A stretch of 64,000 nucleotides of DNA from Williamsia sp. 1135. Lineage in GTDB: Bacteria; Actinomycetota; Actinomycetes; Mycobacteriales; Mycobacteriaceae. The position numbers and the translations under genes are program-made. Positions 18,575 through 26,682 of this stretch are shown piece by piece. How positions within the stretch are numbered: the first letter of the stretch is position 1; each line of letters begins with the position of its first letter. Location: assembly GCF_002095395.1 (NCBI RefSeq), contig NZ_MJEI01000096.1:93785-157784 (forward strand), in the 5' to 3' direction. The notes below the pieces were generated by a model. The model was given only the letters and a program-made list of their open reading frames with translations. It did not search any database and was not told where the DNA came from.

Positions 18575-19702
18575 CTACTTCGGGGCGATGGCGTCCCAGC
18601 CCTCGACGTCCTCGGGACGACGGGGAGCCGCGCCGACGTACAGCGCTGCGGGACGGACCAGCTTGCCCAGCCGCTTCTGCTCCATGATGTGGGCGCACCA
18701 GCCGGCGGTCCGGCCGCAGGTGAACATCGCGGGCATCATGTGCGGCGGCACCTCGGCGAAGTCGAGGATGACGGCGGCCCAGAACTCGACGTTGGTCTCG
18801 ATGGCGCGGTCGGGACGCCGCTCGCGCAATTCGGTCAGAGCGGCCTGCTCGAGTGCGGCGGCGACCTCATACCGCGGTGCGTTCAACTCCTGTGCGGTGC
18901 GGCGCAGCACCCGGGCGCGGGGGTCCTCGGCGCGGTAGACGCGGTGTCCGAACCCCATGAGCTTCTCTTTGCGGTCGAGGATGCCCTTGACCAGGGCCCG
19001 GGCGTCGCCGGACTTCTCCACTTCTTCGATCATCGGGAGCACTCGGGCGGGGGCGCCGCCGTGCAGCGGCCCCGACATCGCGCCGATGGCCCCGGACAGG
19101 GACGCCGCGACGTCGGCGCCGGTGGAGGCGATGACGCGGGCGGTGAAGGTGGAGGCGTTCATGCCGTGTTCGGCGGCGCTGACCCAGTAGGCGTCGATGG
19201 CCCGGATGTGCGCGGGGTCGGGCTCGCCCTTCCAGCGGGTCATGAATCGTGCTGTGACGGTGTCACATTCGTCGATCGTCGCCTGCGGCACTGCGGGACG
19301 GTGGATGCCACGCGCCGACTGGGCGACGTAGGACAGGGCCATCACCGAGGCGCGCGCCAGGTTGTTGCGGGCGGTGGTGTCGTCGATGTCGAGGAGCGGC
19401 TGGTAGCCCCAGATCGGCGCGAGCATCGCCAGGCCGGCCTGCACGTCGACGCGGACATCACCGGTGTGGATGGGGAGTGGGAACGGTTCGGCGGGAGGCA
19501 GTCCGTCACCGAACTTGCCGTCGACCAGCAACGCCCACACATCGGAGAAGGTGACCTGGTTCTCGACGAGGTCTTCGATGTCGACGCCCCGGTATCGGAG
19601 GTTGCCGCCGTTCTTGTCCGGTTCGGCGATCTGGGTCGTGAAGGCGGTGACACCCTCGAGGCCCTCGACGAAACCTTCGGGTATTTCCACGTTGACTGCC
19701 AT
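18575..19702 (-). CDS. citA: Citrate synthase 2 (CitA-type)
   Basis: 375 residues, a short citrate synthase. LLDIDDTTARNNLARASVMAL, HGMNASTFTARVIASTGAD with the first catalytic His, HGGAPARVLPM, and MGFGHRVYRAEDPRA with the second His and oxaloacetate-binding Arg are all present. It condenses acetyl-CoA with oxaloacetate. A GAGGAG lies about 13 bases before ATG 19702. A second, longer citrate synthase (GltA type) is at 26.7 kb, as in mycobacteria (citA and gltA2). CitA-type paralogues sometimes act on methylcitrate; this cannot be judged here. Confidence 0.93.
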   Translation of the reverse strand: MAVNVEIPEGFVEGLEGVTAFTTQIAEPDKNGGNLRYRGVDIEDLVENQVTFSDVWALLVDGKFGDGLPPAEPFPLPIHTGDVRVDVQAGLAMLAPIWGYQPLLDIDDTTARNNLARASVMALSYVAQSARGIHRPAVPQATIDECDTVTARFMTRWKGEPDPAHIRAIDAYWVSAAEHGMNASTFTARVIASTGADVAASLSGAIGAMSGPLHGGAPARVLPMIEEVEKSGDARALVKGILDRKEKLMGFGHRVYRAEDPRARVLRRTAQELNAPRYEVAAALEQAALTELRERRPDRAIETNVEFWAAVILDFAEVPPHMMPAMFTCGRTAGWCAHIMEQKRLGKLVRPAALYVGAAPRRPEDVEGWDAIAPK

Positions 19703-19800
19703 CGAACCGGACTCCTCTTGCCATGTGCGCCATTGCCGTACTTGTTAGGACTGTAGTGGGCCGAAGAGTTTCCGGTTACCCGGGAGTAGCGTTATTTGCC

Positions 19801-20508
19801 GTGGGTAGCGAACCAATCGATATGGCGAACATGCGGGTGTCGTACGCGGCGAGTGGCGGGGACGACGCGGCGGGCAAGGACGGGGTGAAAGGGAACCTCG
19901 ATCCGAGCTGGCTCGCAGGCGATCCGCCCTGGACAGCGCTGTTCTCGCAGTGGCTCACCGAGGCGATCGACGCGCAGGTCGCCGAGCCCAACGCGATGGT
20001 GCTCGGCACCGTCGACGCCGACGGTCATCCGTCGACCCGGACGGTCCTGTGTAAAGGCGCCGACGCGGCGGGCGTCGTCTTCTTCACCGGCTACGACTCC
20101 GACAAGGGTGCCCATCTCGCGGCGGTCCCGTATGCGTCGGTGACGTTCCCGTGGATCGCGATGGAGCGGCAGGTGCATTTCCGGGGTGCCGTCGAGGTGA
20201 TCCCTGCCGAGCAGACCGAGAACTACTGGGTCAAACGTCCGCGTGGATCGCAGCTCAGTGCCTATTCGTCCGAGCAGTCGGCGCCGATCGAATCCCGGAA
20301 CGCACTGGAGGAGAAGGCTGCCCGAACCGCCGCCGAGTTCGGTGGCGTAGATGGCGAGCAGCCGGTACCGGTGCCGCCGCGCTGGGGCGGATATCGGCTC
20401 GTGCCGACCGAGGTCGAGTTCTGGCAGGGCAGGGCAAACCGTTTGCACAATCGGGTCCGCGCCACCCTGGTCGACGGCCGGTGGTCCGCAGTGCGACTGC
20501 AGCCGTAG
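19801..20508 (+). CDS. pdxH: Pyridoxamine 5'-phosphate oxidase PdxH
   Basis: 235 residues. Typical PdxH blocks: DPNAMVLGTVDADGHPSTRTVLCKG-like FMN-binding strand, VTFPWIAMERQVHFRGAVE, YWVKRPRGSQLSAYSSEQS, and the C-terminal VEFWQGRANRLHNRVRA ... LQP with the FMN/PLP-binding Arg and Trp. It oxidises PNP/PMP to PLP with FMN. GTG 19801 is chosen from homologue length; TAGCGT at 19787-19792 is about eight bases upstream and no Shine-Dalgarno is seen. The next gene starts at the very next base, so pdxH and the MFS gene form an operon. Confidence 0.92.
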   Translation: MGSEPIDMANMRVSYAASGGDDAAGKDGVKGNLDPSWLAGDPPWTALFSQWLTEAIDAQVAEPNAMVLGTVDADGHPSTRTVLCKGADAAGVVFFTGYDSDKGAHLAAVPYASVTFPWIAMERQVHFRGAVEVIPAEQTENYWVKRPRGSQLSAYSSEQSAPIESRNALEEKAARTAAEFGGVDGEQPVPVPPRWGGYRLVPTEVEFWQGRANRLHNRVRATLVDGRWSAVRLQP

Positions 20509-21777
20509 GTGGCCCGCCGCTTCCTCGCCGACACCACTCCGCTCGCGCAGCCGGATTTCCGGCGGCTGTGGTGGGCGAACATCGTCACCGTCATCGGCGC
20601 GCAACTCACCGTCGTCGCGGTCCCGGCGCAGATCTATCAACTCACCGGAAGCTCCGCGTACGTCGGATTGACGGGTCTGTTCGGCCTGGTACCGCTGGTG
20701 GTGTTCGGACTCTGGGGCGGCGCCCTGGCCGACGCGATGGATCGCCGCATCCTGCTCATCATCACGACCATCGGCCTGATCGGTACCAGCGCACTGTTTT
20801 TCGTGCAGTCGTTCCTCGGGTTCGGCAACGCCTGGCTGATCCTGTGTCTGTTCGCGGTCCAGCAGGCATTCTTCGCCGTCAATCAGCCGACCCGCACAGC
20901 GATCCTCCCGAAGTTGTTGCCGGTGGCGCAGTTACCCGCCGCGAACTCACTGAACATGACGGTGATGCAGGCCGGCGCCATCGCCGGGCCGCTGGTGGGC
21001 GGTGCGATGATCCCCATCCTCGGCTATTCGCTCCTCTACTTCGTCGACGCACTGTTCTTGTTCGCGACGATGTGGGCCGTCATACGGCTGCCGTCGCTGC
21101 GGCCGGGTGATGGACTCACCAAGGCGCAGACTCCCGGACTCAAATCCGTGATCGACGGATTCCGGTATCTCGCCGGGCACAAGGTCCTGATGGCGTCCTT
21201 CCTGGTGGACCTCATCGCGATGATCTTCGGCATGCCGCGGGCATTGTTCCCGCAGATGGCTCATGAGAGTTTCGGCGGTCCCGACGGCGGTGGTGTCGCG
21301 TTCGCGCTGCTGTTCTCCGCGATCGCCATCGGGTCGGTGATCGGCGGTGTCTTCTCGGGGTGGGTCTCCCGCGTCGAACGGCAGGGTCGCGCCGTCATCA
21401 TCTGCATCCTGATCTGGGGCGTGGCCATCATCGGGGTCGGCGTCAGTGTCGGATTCGCCGGTGGCACGGCACTTCCCATGCTGCCGGTCGCGGTCACCCT
21501 GTTGATGATCGGCGGAGCCGCGGACATGGCCTCGGCGGCTTTCCGCCAGTCGATGCTGCAGGCCGCGGCGAGCGACGAGGTCCGCGGCCGCTTGCAAGGC
21601 GTCTTCATCGTGGTGGTGGCCGGCGGTCCCCGGATCGCCGACGTCGCTCATGGCGCCGCGGCAGCCTCGGTCGGCACCGCAGTGGCGACCGCGGGCGGCG
21701 GCGTTCTCGTCGTCATCGGCACCGTGATCGCAGCCCTCGCGATCCCGGCGTTCGTCCGCTACCGCATCACCCGCTGA
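20509..21777 (+). CDS. MFS exporter (EntS/MFS_3 type)
   Basis: 422 residues with about 12 membrane helices. The N-terminal LAQPDFRRLWWANIVTVIGAQLTVVAVPAQIYQLTGSS and the loop WGGALADAMDRRILL are typical of the EntS-like MFS_3 group of siderophore and drug exporters. It begins with GTG immediately after the pdxH stop, so translation is coupled. The late segment is somewhat shortened and Ala/Gly-rich (VVVAGGPRIADVAHGAAAA). Substrate unknown. It converges with the UbiB-type gene 16 bases later. Confidence 0.88.
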   Translation: MARRFLADTTPLAQPDFRRLWWANIVTVIGAQLTVVAVPAQIYQLTGSSAYVGLTGLFGLVPLVVFGLWGGALADAMDRRILLIITTIGLIGTSALFFVQSFLGFGNAWLILCLFAVQQAFFAVNQPTRTAILPKLLPVAQLPAANSLNMTVMQAGAIAGPLVGGAMIPILGYSLLYFVDALFLFATMWAVIRLPSLRPGDGLTKAQTPGLKSVIDGFRYLAGHKVLMASFLVDLIAMIFGMPRALFPQMAHESFGGPDGGGVAFALLFSAIAIGSVIGGVFSGWVSRVERQGRAVIICILIWGVAIIGVGVSVGFAGGTALPMLPVAVTLLMIGGAADMASAAFRQSMLQAAASDEVRGRLQGVFIVVVAGGPRIADVAHGAAAASVGTAVATAGGGVLVVIGTVIAALAIPAFVRYRITR

Positions 21778-21793
21778 CCCACCAATTCCGGGG

Positions 21794-23134
21794 CTACCGG
21801 GCGGCGGCGGTGCGGGCCCGGCTCGAGTCTTTGAGCAGGCCGGCGGTGTAGCCGACGACCATCGGATCCGACATCGCCTTCCAGCGTGGCGCCAGTAGCT
21901 TCATGTACCGCTCGACGTACAGCAACTGCTTGCCGACGAGGACGAGCTCGCGGGGGAGCCGGGCGTCATAGGTCTTGGCCATCGAGGCCAGCTGCCGGCC
22001 GAGGTTCGCGTATGACATGTCGCCGAGCTCGGTGCCGCCGATCGGCGCTGCGACCCTACGTAGGTCCTTGGCGGTCTCCCGAACAGTTCCGGGCTTGCCG
22101 AACGTGCCCATGGAGGCCAGTGCCTGACCGGCGGCCTCGTAGTCGCTGCGCATCATGTTGCCGAGTAGCGAACGCACGATCATGCGGGTCTCATCGTCGA
22201 AGCGGCCGACGATGCCCCAGTCCAGGAACACGATTCGGCCCTGCGCGTCGACCAACACGTTCCCGGCATGGAGGTCGCCGTGGAAGATGCCGTCGGTGAA
22301 CGCGGACTCGAGCAACGACATCAGCAGGGTCTTGACGATCGCGGCGGGATCGTGGCCCGCTCGGCGGATGGCCTTGACGTCGTCGATGCGAATGGCATCG
22401 ACGTACTCGAGGGTGAGGACCTTCTCGGTTGTGTAGTCCCAATACACCTGCGGGACACGAACCTTGTCGGCGAAACGCGAGCCGGAGATGGCGCTCGTCC
22501 ACTCCTCCATGGCCGCGGCCTCGGTGCGGAAGTCGAGCTCGGAATTGAGGTTCGCCGTGAAGTCCTCGATGACGGCCTTGGCGCTGAGCATGCGACCGTA
22601 CGACGAGAACTCCGCGATGGCGGCCGCCCGCTGCAGTATTTGCAGGTCGGCAGCAAGCCTGGACTTGATGCCGGGGCGCTGGATCTTGACGACGACGGAC
22701 TCGCCGGTCAGCAGAGTTGCGGTGTGGACCTGGGAGATCGACGCCGACGCGATGGGCTGGGGATCGAACTCGGCGAAGATCTCGTCGGGGTCGCTGCCGA
22801 GCTGGGCCGTCAGCAATGCCCGGACCTCGGTGGGGTCGGCGGCCGGCACCCGGTCGAGGAGCGAGCGGAACTCGTCGGAGAGGACCTTGGGGAACACTCC
22901 GGGACTCGACGCGATGAGCTGCCCCAGTTTGACGTAGGTCGGGCCGAGCGCTGCGAAGGTGTTGCGCGTCTCTCCGGCGCCCTTGGAGGCCAGGTCACCT
23001 GCTCCGGGTACGCGAGCGGCGAAGCGGGCTCCACCGCACACGGCTTGCCACGCGGTGGCCCCGATACGGGCCGCCTCGGTGGTGAGCGACACCTTTTGCA
23101 GGGTCAGGGGTGCTTTCTCGGTCGTGATCGTCAT
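21794..23134 (-). CDS. UbiB/ABC1 (AarF) family atypical kinase
   Basis: 446 residues. The ABC1 family signature YVKLGQLIASSPGVFP (KxGQ motif), the Ala-rich nucleotide loop PIASASISQVHTATL, the VVVKIQRPG lysine, and the catalytic GIFHGDLHAGNVLVD and VFLDWGIVGRF are all visible. Family members support quinone/lipid metabolism as ATPases rather than classical protein kinases. ATG 23134 has a perfect GGAGGACCT upstream. No membrane anchor is evident. It lies downstream of the MpaB-type oxygenase with a 368-bp gap, a pairing often seen in actinobacteria but of unknown meaning. Confidence 0.9.
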   Translation of the reverse strand: MTITTEKAPLTLQKVSLTTEAARIGATAWQAVCGGARFAARVPGAGDLASKGAGETRNTFAALGPTYVKLGQLIASSPGVFPKVLSDEFRSLLDRVPAADPTEVRALLTAQLGSDPDEIFAEFDPQPIASASISQVHTATLLTGESVVVKIQRPGIKSRLAADLQILQRAAAIAEFSSYGRMLSAKAVIEDFTANLNSELDFRTEAAAMEEWTSAISGSRFADKVRVPQVYWDYTTEKVLTLEYVDAIRIDDVKAIRRAGHDPAAIVKTLLMSLLESAFTDGIFHGDLHAGNVLVDAQGRIVFLDWGIVGRFDDETRMIVRSLLGNMMRSDYEAAGQALASMGTFGKPGTVRETAKDLRRVAAPIGGTELGDMSYANLGRQLASMAKTYDARLPRELVLVGKQLLYVERYMKLLAPRWKAMSDPMVVGYTAGLLKDSSRARTAAAR

Positions 23135-23502
23135 AGGTCCTCCGCATGCGACTTCTTGCCTGGCGCGGCCCGGGTGGGGCCACAGTTACTCGATTGCCGG
23201 AATGCTCCGCGTGAGTTTAGGGCATCAGGCCGATATCGCCAGGTCGATCAATATCCGCAGGCCGCAGTTGTTACCGCGCTGCGCTGTTTTCGTACTGATA
23301 AGGAGTCGAAAACGCAGGCCACGGTGTTAACGCGCCACGCCGACGATTGCCTGTGTCGTCGCTAACACTTTCTGCGCCGCCCACCCCGAGATCTGCCGGC
23401 TTTCCGCAACGCTGCCGGTGTTGCAGAGCCGGTACCCGTACACGAAGCCGGCACCAAGACTGCGACGCCGGTGGTTCACGCGACGAGTAGGGGATGCCCT
23501 GA
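23135..23502. other. 368-bp intergenic gap with nested hairpin
   Basis: No convincing gene. GTGTTA (23324-23329) and TAACAC (23363-23368) enclose CGACGA-N9-TCGTCG (23341-23361), a nested hairpin that may end the oxygenase transcript. The gap also holds the UbiB-type promoter. A minus-strand open frame here lacks start and family support and was not called. Confidence 0.4.
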
Positions 23503-24447
23503 TCAGTGCGGGACGGGACATACCCCGGTCTCGTTGGCCTCCCAGGGCAGATTCGCCCGCCGAGCCGTGGTGACCGGGCAGTAGTGCATCGATCCGCCGC
23601 GTACCGCTTCGGGCGGCAGGTTGCGGGTCGGCGTCTCGAGCAGTGGTGCGTCGACGGGCACCGTGCCCGCCAGGCGATCGCACACGTCGCGGCAGCGCGG
23701 ATGTTTCCGGTAGCGCTCGGGCAACGCGTTCATGAAGATGTTGACGGCCTTGCCGAACCGCCGGAATCGGCGTTCGTCGGTGTCCGACCACGTGAAGCCC
23801 ATCATCTCTCGGACAGCCGGGTGATACAGCCCGACGGTCAGCCAGGTGAAGAACTTCTCGGTCGGCTTGACCATCACCTTCCACGCGGGCCTGGGCAGGC
23901 GCGCCATCCACGGCGGTGGCGGTAGCTCGGAGATGTCGAGCACTGTCCGCACGGCAGGATGGTCTTCGAGGACGTTGCGGCACATGTGATCCCAGTACTC
24001 GAGGAACTCCTCGTAGGTGTCGGGGCACGGCCGGGTGCTCACGCCGTACATGGCGTACCAGGTCCGCGATTCCTCGAATAGTTCTCGCTTCTCGGCCTCG
24101 GTGATCGGCGGTCCGAACACCTCCGCGCACCGGATGTTGCCGTACCAGAACGTGGCGTGAGCCCAGTAGAAGACGTCGGGGCCGAGGGCGTGATAGCGGC
24201 TGCCGTCGGGCATCGCGCCCTTGATCTCACGGTGATAGTCGCGGACCTCGCGGCCGGTGTCGGTGGTGCCGTCGAAGACGACCCCGATGATCGGGTACAG
24301 CGACCGGTTGAGGCGCTGCCAGCGTTCGCCGAAGAAGTCCGAGTGCTCCCAGACCGCGGCGCCCAGTTTCGGGTGCATGTTCTGCATCGATCCTGACCAG
24401 AGGCCGATCAGCATGCCGTGCCAGCCCCCGAAGAACTTCCAGGTCAC
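23503..24447 (-). CDS. MpaB-type oxygenase (DUF2236), probable 5' frameshift
   Basis: The open frame from GTG 24447 gives 314 residues of an ER-bound oxygenase mpaB/rubber oxygenase catalytic-domain protein: WKFFGGWHGMLIGLWSGSMQNMHP, HSDFFGERWQRLNRSLYPI and HATFWYGNIRCAEVFG contain the haem-region histidines of this family. The natural start is probably ATG 24523 (GGAAGG upstream): it encodes MTDVHESEQ... in another frame, joined through a run of seven C (minus strand, 24468-24462). With six C the protein reads AEPAPLGPDSVTWKFFG without a break. So this is a homopolymer frameshift or sequence error. GTG 24447 itself has no ribosome site. Confidence 0.8.
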   Translation of the reverse strand: MTWKFFGGWHGMLIGLWSGSMQNMHPKLGAAVWEHSDFFGERWQRLNRSLYPIIGVVFDGTTDTGREVRDYHREIKGAMPDGSRYHALGPDVFYWAHATFWYGNIRCAEVFGPPITEAEKRELFEESRTWYAMYGVSTRPCPDTYEEFLEYWDHMCRNVLEDHPAVRTVLDISELPPPPWMARLPRPAWKVMVKPTEKFFTWLTVGLYHPAVREMMGFTWSDTDERRFRRFGKAVNIFMNALPERYRKHPRCRDVCDRLAGTVPVDAPLLETPTRNLPPEAVRGGSMHYCPVTTARRANLPWEANETGVCPVPH

Positions 24448-24550
24448 CGAGTCGGGCCCGAGGGGGGGCTGGTTCTGCCGGACTCGACTTCGAGATCTGT
24501 TCGGATTCGTGGACGTCGGTCATCGGGCGCACCTTCCATCGACAAGCTGT

Positions 24551-24590
24551 CTGAGACGAAACTCTAGATCCGTCTCAGTGCGCATGTCAA
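24551..24590 (-). promoter_or_regulatory. Promoter and dyad operator of MpaB-type gene
   Basis: On the minus strand: TTGACA (24590-24585), an 18-bp spacer and TAGAGT (24566-24561), a strong sigma-70-type promoter. A perfect inverted repeat CTGAGACG-N12-CGTCTCAG (24551-24578) covers the -10, so a TetR-like repressor bound there would block initiation. The ATG at 24523 lies about 30 nt downstream of the predicted start. Confidence 0.7.
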
Positions 24591-24694
24591 CCAGGTCGGG
24601 ACCAAAATATCGACTGGCCAGACGCTTCGGTGAGGGTGAGTCATCGGCGCGTCACACGAGGTGGCATCGAGGCCACGGCCGCTAAGCTGCACTC

Positions 24695-25627
24695 GTGGCC
24701 GGTCACAGCATCGAAGCGAATGGATATAGCGCACAGATCGCGAGTACGGGTGCCGGCCTGAGGGCGGTCCGGTGGGGCGATCGGCTGCTCACCGAGACCT
24801 GGGAGATCGAGCCGGGGGTCAAGCCCCCGCTGTCCTGCGGACTGGTGCTGGCGCCGTGGCCCAATCGCACCGGAGATGGTCGGTACACCTATGACGGCCA
24901 GAATTATGAATTGCCGATCACCGAAGCCGCCCGGAACAATGCCAACCACGGTTTCGTCCGCATGGTCGACTGGAACGTCCTCGATACGACCGGTTCCTCG
25001 GTCACGCTGGGGATCGCGGTCGGGCAACATCCGGGCTGGCCATTCGATCTGCAGCTGACCGTCACGTACTCGCTGGACGCAGGCGGCCTGACGGTCACGC
25101 ACACCACCACCAACTCCGGGAAACAAAAAGCGCCATACGCCTTGGGGCAGCACACATTCGTGCGACTCGGCGATGTCCCCGCGGACGATTGCAAGCTGCA
25201 ACTGGCGGCACGCAAGTATCAGCCCCTCGACCCCGAGCGTCAGCTTCCTGACGGTCCGCCGGTCGACGCGGCGGGCACCGACTTCGATTTCTCCACGCCA
25301 CAACCGGTCTCGGGACATTGGCTCGACACCCCGTTCACCGACATGGCCGACGTGGCGGGCTTCATCACGCACCGACTGATCGGTCCGGACGGGGACGCGA
25401 CCGAACTGTGGACCGATCTCAATTTCCCATGGGTGCAAGCTTTTACCGCCGATCCCGCACACGACCAGCCGTATCCGGGACGTGGCCGTGCCGTGGCGAT
25501 CGAGCCGATGACGGCGCCGCCGAACGCCCTCGCGAGCGGCACCGATCTGATCGAACTGGAACCGGGTCAGATCTGGACCGGACGCTGGGGTCTGCGATAC
25601 CGCGGCGCCGGGGACAATCGGGAATGA
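24695..25627 (+). CDS. galM: Aldose 1-epimerase family protein
   Basis: 310 residues with the GalM beta-sandwich motifs: ANHGFVR (substrate His), TNSGKQKAPYALGQHTFVRLG (second His), and NFPWVQAFTADP ... AIEPMTAPPNAL with the catalytic Glu. It interconverts sugar anomers. GTG 24695 follows TAAGCT (24683-24688) by six bases: leaderless. The next gene, a PfkB sugar kinase, starts 31 bases after the stop, so epimerase and kinase probably work in the same sugar route. The exact sugar is unknown (DUF4432/YihR-like subtypes are possible). Confidence 0.86.
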   Translation: MAGHSIEANGYSAQIASTGAGLRAVRWGDRLLTETWEIEPGVKPPLSCGLVLAPWPNRTGDGRYTYDGQNYELPITEAARNNANHGFVRMVDWNVLDTTGSSVTLGIAVGQHPGWPFDLQLTVTYSLDAGGLTVTHTTTNSGKQKAPYALGQHTFVRLGDVPADDCKLQLAARKYQPLDPERQLPDGPPVDAAGTDFDFSTPQPVSGHWLDTPFTDMADVAGFITHRLIGPDGDATELWTDLNFPWVQAFTADPAHDQPYPGRGRAVAIEPMTAPPNALASGTDLIELEPGQIWTGRWGLRYRGAGDNRE

Positions 25628-25657
25628 CCGGGAGCAACTGACTGGAATGGGTACGCG

Positions 25658-26572
25658 GTGAAGGAAATCGTTGTCTGCGGGGAAGGCCTCGTCGACCTGG
25701 TGCCCGCGGGCGCCGGCCCGCTCAGCCCGTTGGTCCCCGCCCTCGGCGGTGGGCCGTTCAACGTGGCCATCACCCTGGGTCGTCTCGGCTCCGCGGTGTC
25801 CCTGATCTCGCGGTTGTCGGACGATCCGTACGGTGACGCGCTCGCCCATGCGCTGCGGGCGGCAGGGGTGAATCTGTCTCTGCTGCAGCGCGGTTCCGAG
25901 TCCACGACCCTCGCCCTGACGAGCATCGCCGAGGACGGGTCCGCCCAGTACAGCTTCTACCTCGAGAACACCGCCGACCGCCTCGTCATCGACCCGGGTG
26001 AGTTGCCCCGCACGGTCGGTGCGCTGGCTTTCGGCACCTTGTCGATGGTGCTCGAGCCCGGCGCGAGCGTCTACGAGGCACTGCTGCACCGCAGTCACGC
26101 CGAGGGCCGGTTGACCCTGCTCGACCCCAACATCCGCGCGGGTGTCATCGACGACCCCGACGCGTATCGGGCCCGGTTCGATTCCTGGTTGCCCTCCCTG
26201 GACATCCTCAAGGTCTCCGACGATGACGCGGAGTGGCTCGCCCCGCGCGGCGACGGACCGGAGCAGTGGATCGAGGCGGGGGTCGGCGCCGTGCTGATGA
26301 CTCGTGGAGCCGATGGTCTCAGCGTCCTCACCGAGAGGTTCTCGGTCGAGGTTCCGGCGCCCGCGGCCACCGTCGTCGACACCATCGGCGCCGGGGACAC
26401 GATTTGCGGTGCGCTGCTGCACTGGCTCGATACGCACCGGCTGCTGGAGCCGAGATCGGTCCGGCAGATGTCGCAAAATGACTGGTCGGAGGCGTTGGGT
26501 TTCGCTGCCACCGCAGCCGCGGTGACCGTCTCGCGGCCCGGGGCAGACCCTCCATGGGCGGGCGAGCTTTAA
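25658..26572 (+). CDS. PfkB family sugar kinase (fructokinase-like)
   Basis: 304 residues. The N-terminal CGEGLVDLVP and GGGPFNVAITLGRLG are the sugar-binding signature 1 region, and DTIGAGDTICGALL is PfkB signature 2 with the catalytic Asp and anion hole. LTLLDPNIRAGVIDDPDAYRAR and the length fit fructokinase/carbohydrate kinases. It phosphorylates a sugar with ATP in the cytosol. It is likely cotranscribed with the upstream epimerase and ends about 110 bp before gltA. The substrate cannot be fixed from sequence. Confidence 0.88.
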   Translation: MKEIVVCGEGLVDLVPAGAGPLSPLVPALGGGPFNVAITLGRLGSAVSLISRLSDDPYGDALAHALRAAGVNLSLLQRGSESTTLALTSIAEDGSAQYSFYLENTADRLVIDPGELPRTVGALAFGTLSMVLEPGASVYEALLHRSHAEGRLTLLDPNIRAGVIDDPDAYRARFDSWLPSLDILKVSDDDAEWLAPRGDGPEQWIEAGVGAVLMTRGADGLSVLTERFSVEVPAPAATVVDTIGAGDTICGALLHWLDTHRLLEPRSVRQMSQNDWSEALGFAATAAAVTVSRPGADPPWAGEL

Positions 26573-26682
26573 ACCGACTAGGTTGTTAGGCGGATCGCGC
26601 GACCAGTTCGGGCGACCCCGGAGGTCAAACACCTGCATCGGTTCACGAGACCGGTGCAGCCCGTCGAAAAGGGGAGGACCAA

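Noticed and set aside
23327..23480. Possible small minus-strand protein (ending IVGVAR) between the UbiB-type and MpaB-type genes
   Set aside because: No start codon with a ribosome site or TANNNT hexamer, and no family resemblance; left as intergenic.
24641..26638. 665-codon minus-strand open frame
   Set aside because: Antisense to the epimerase and kinase genes, both with clear motifs; composition is shadow-like.
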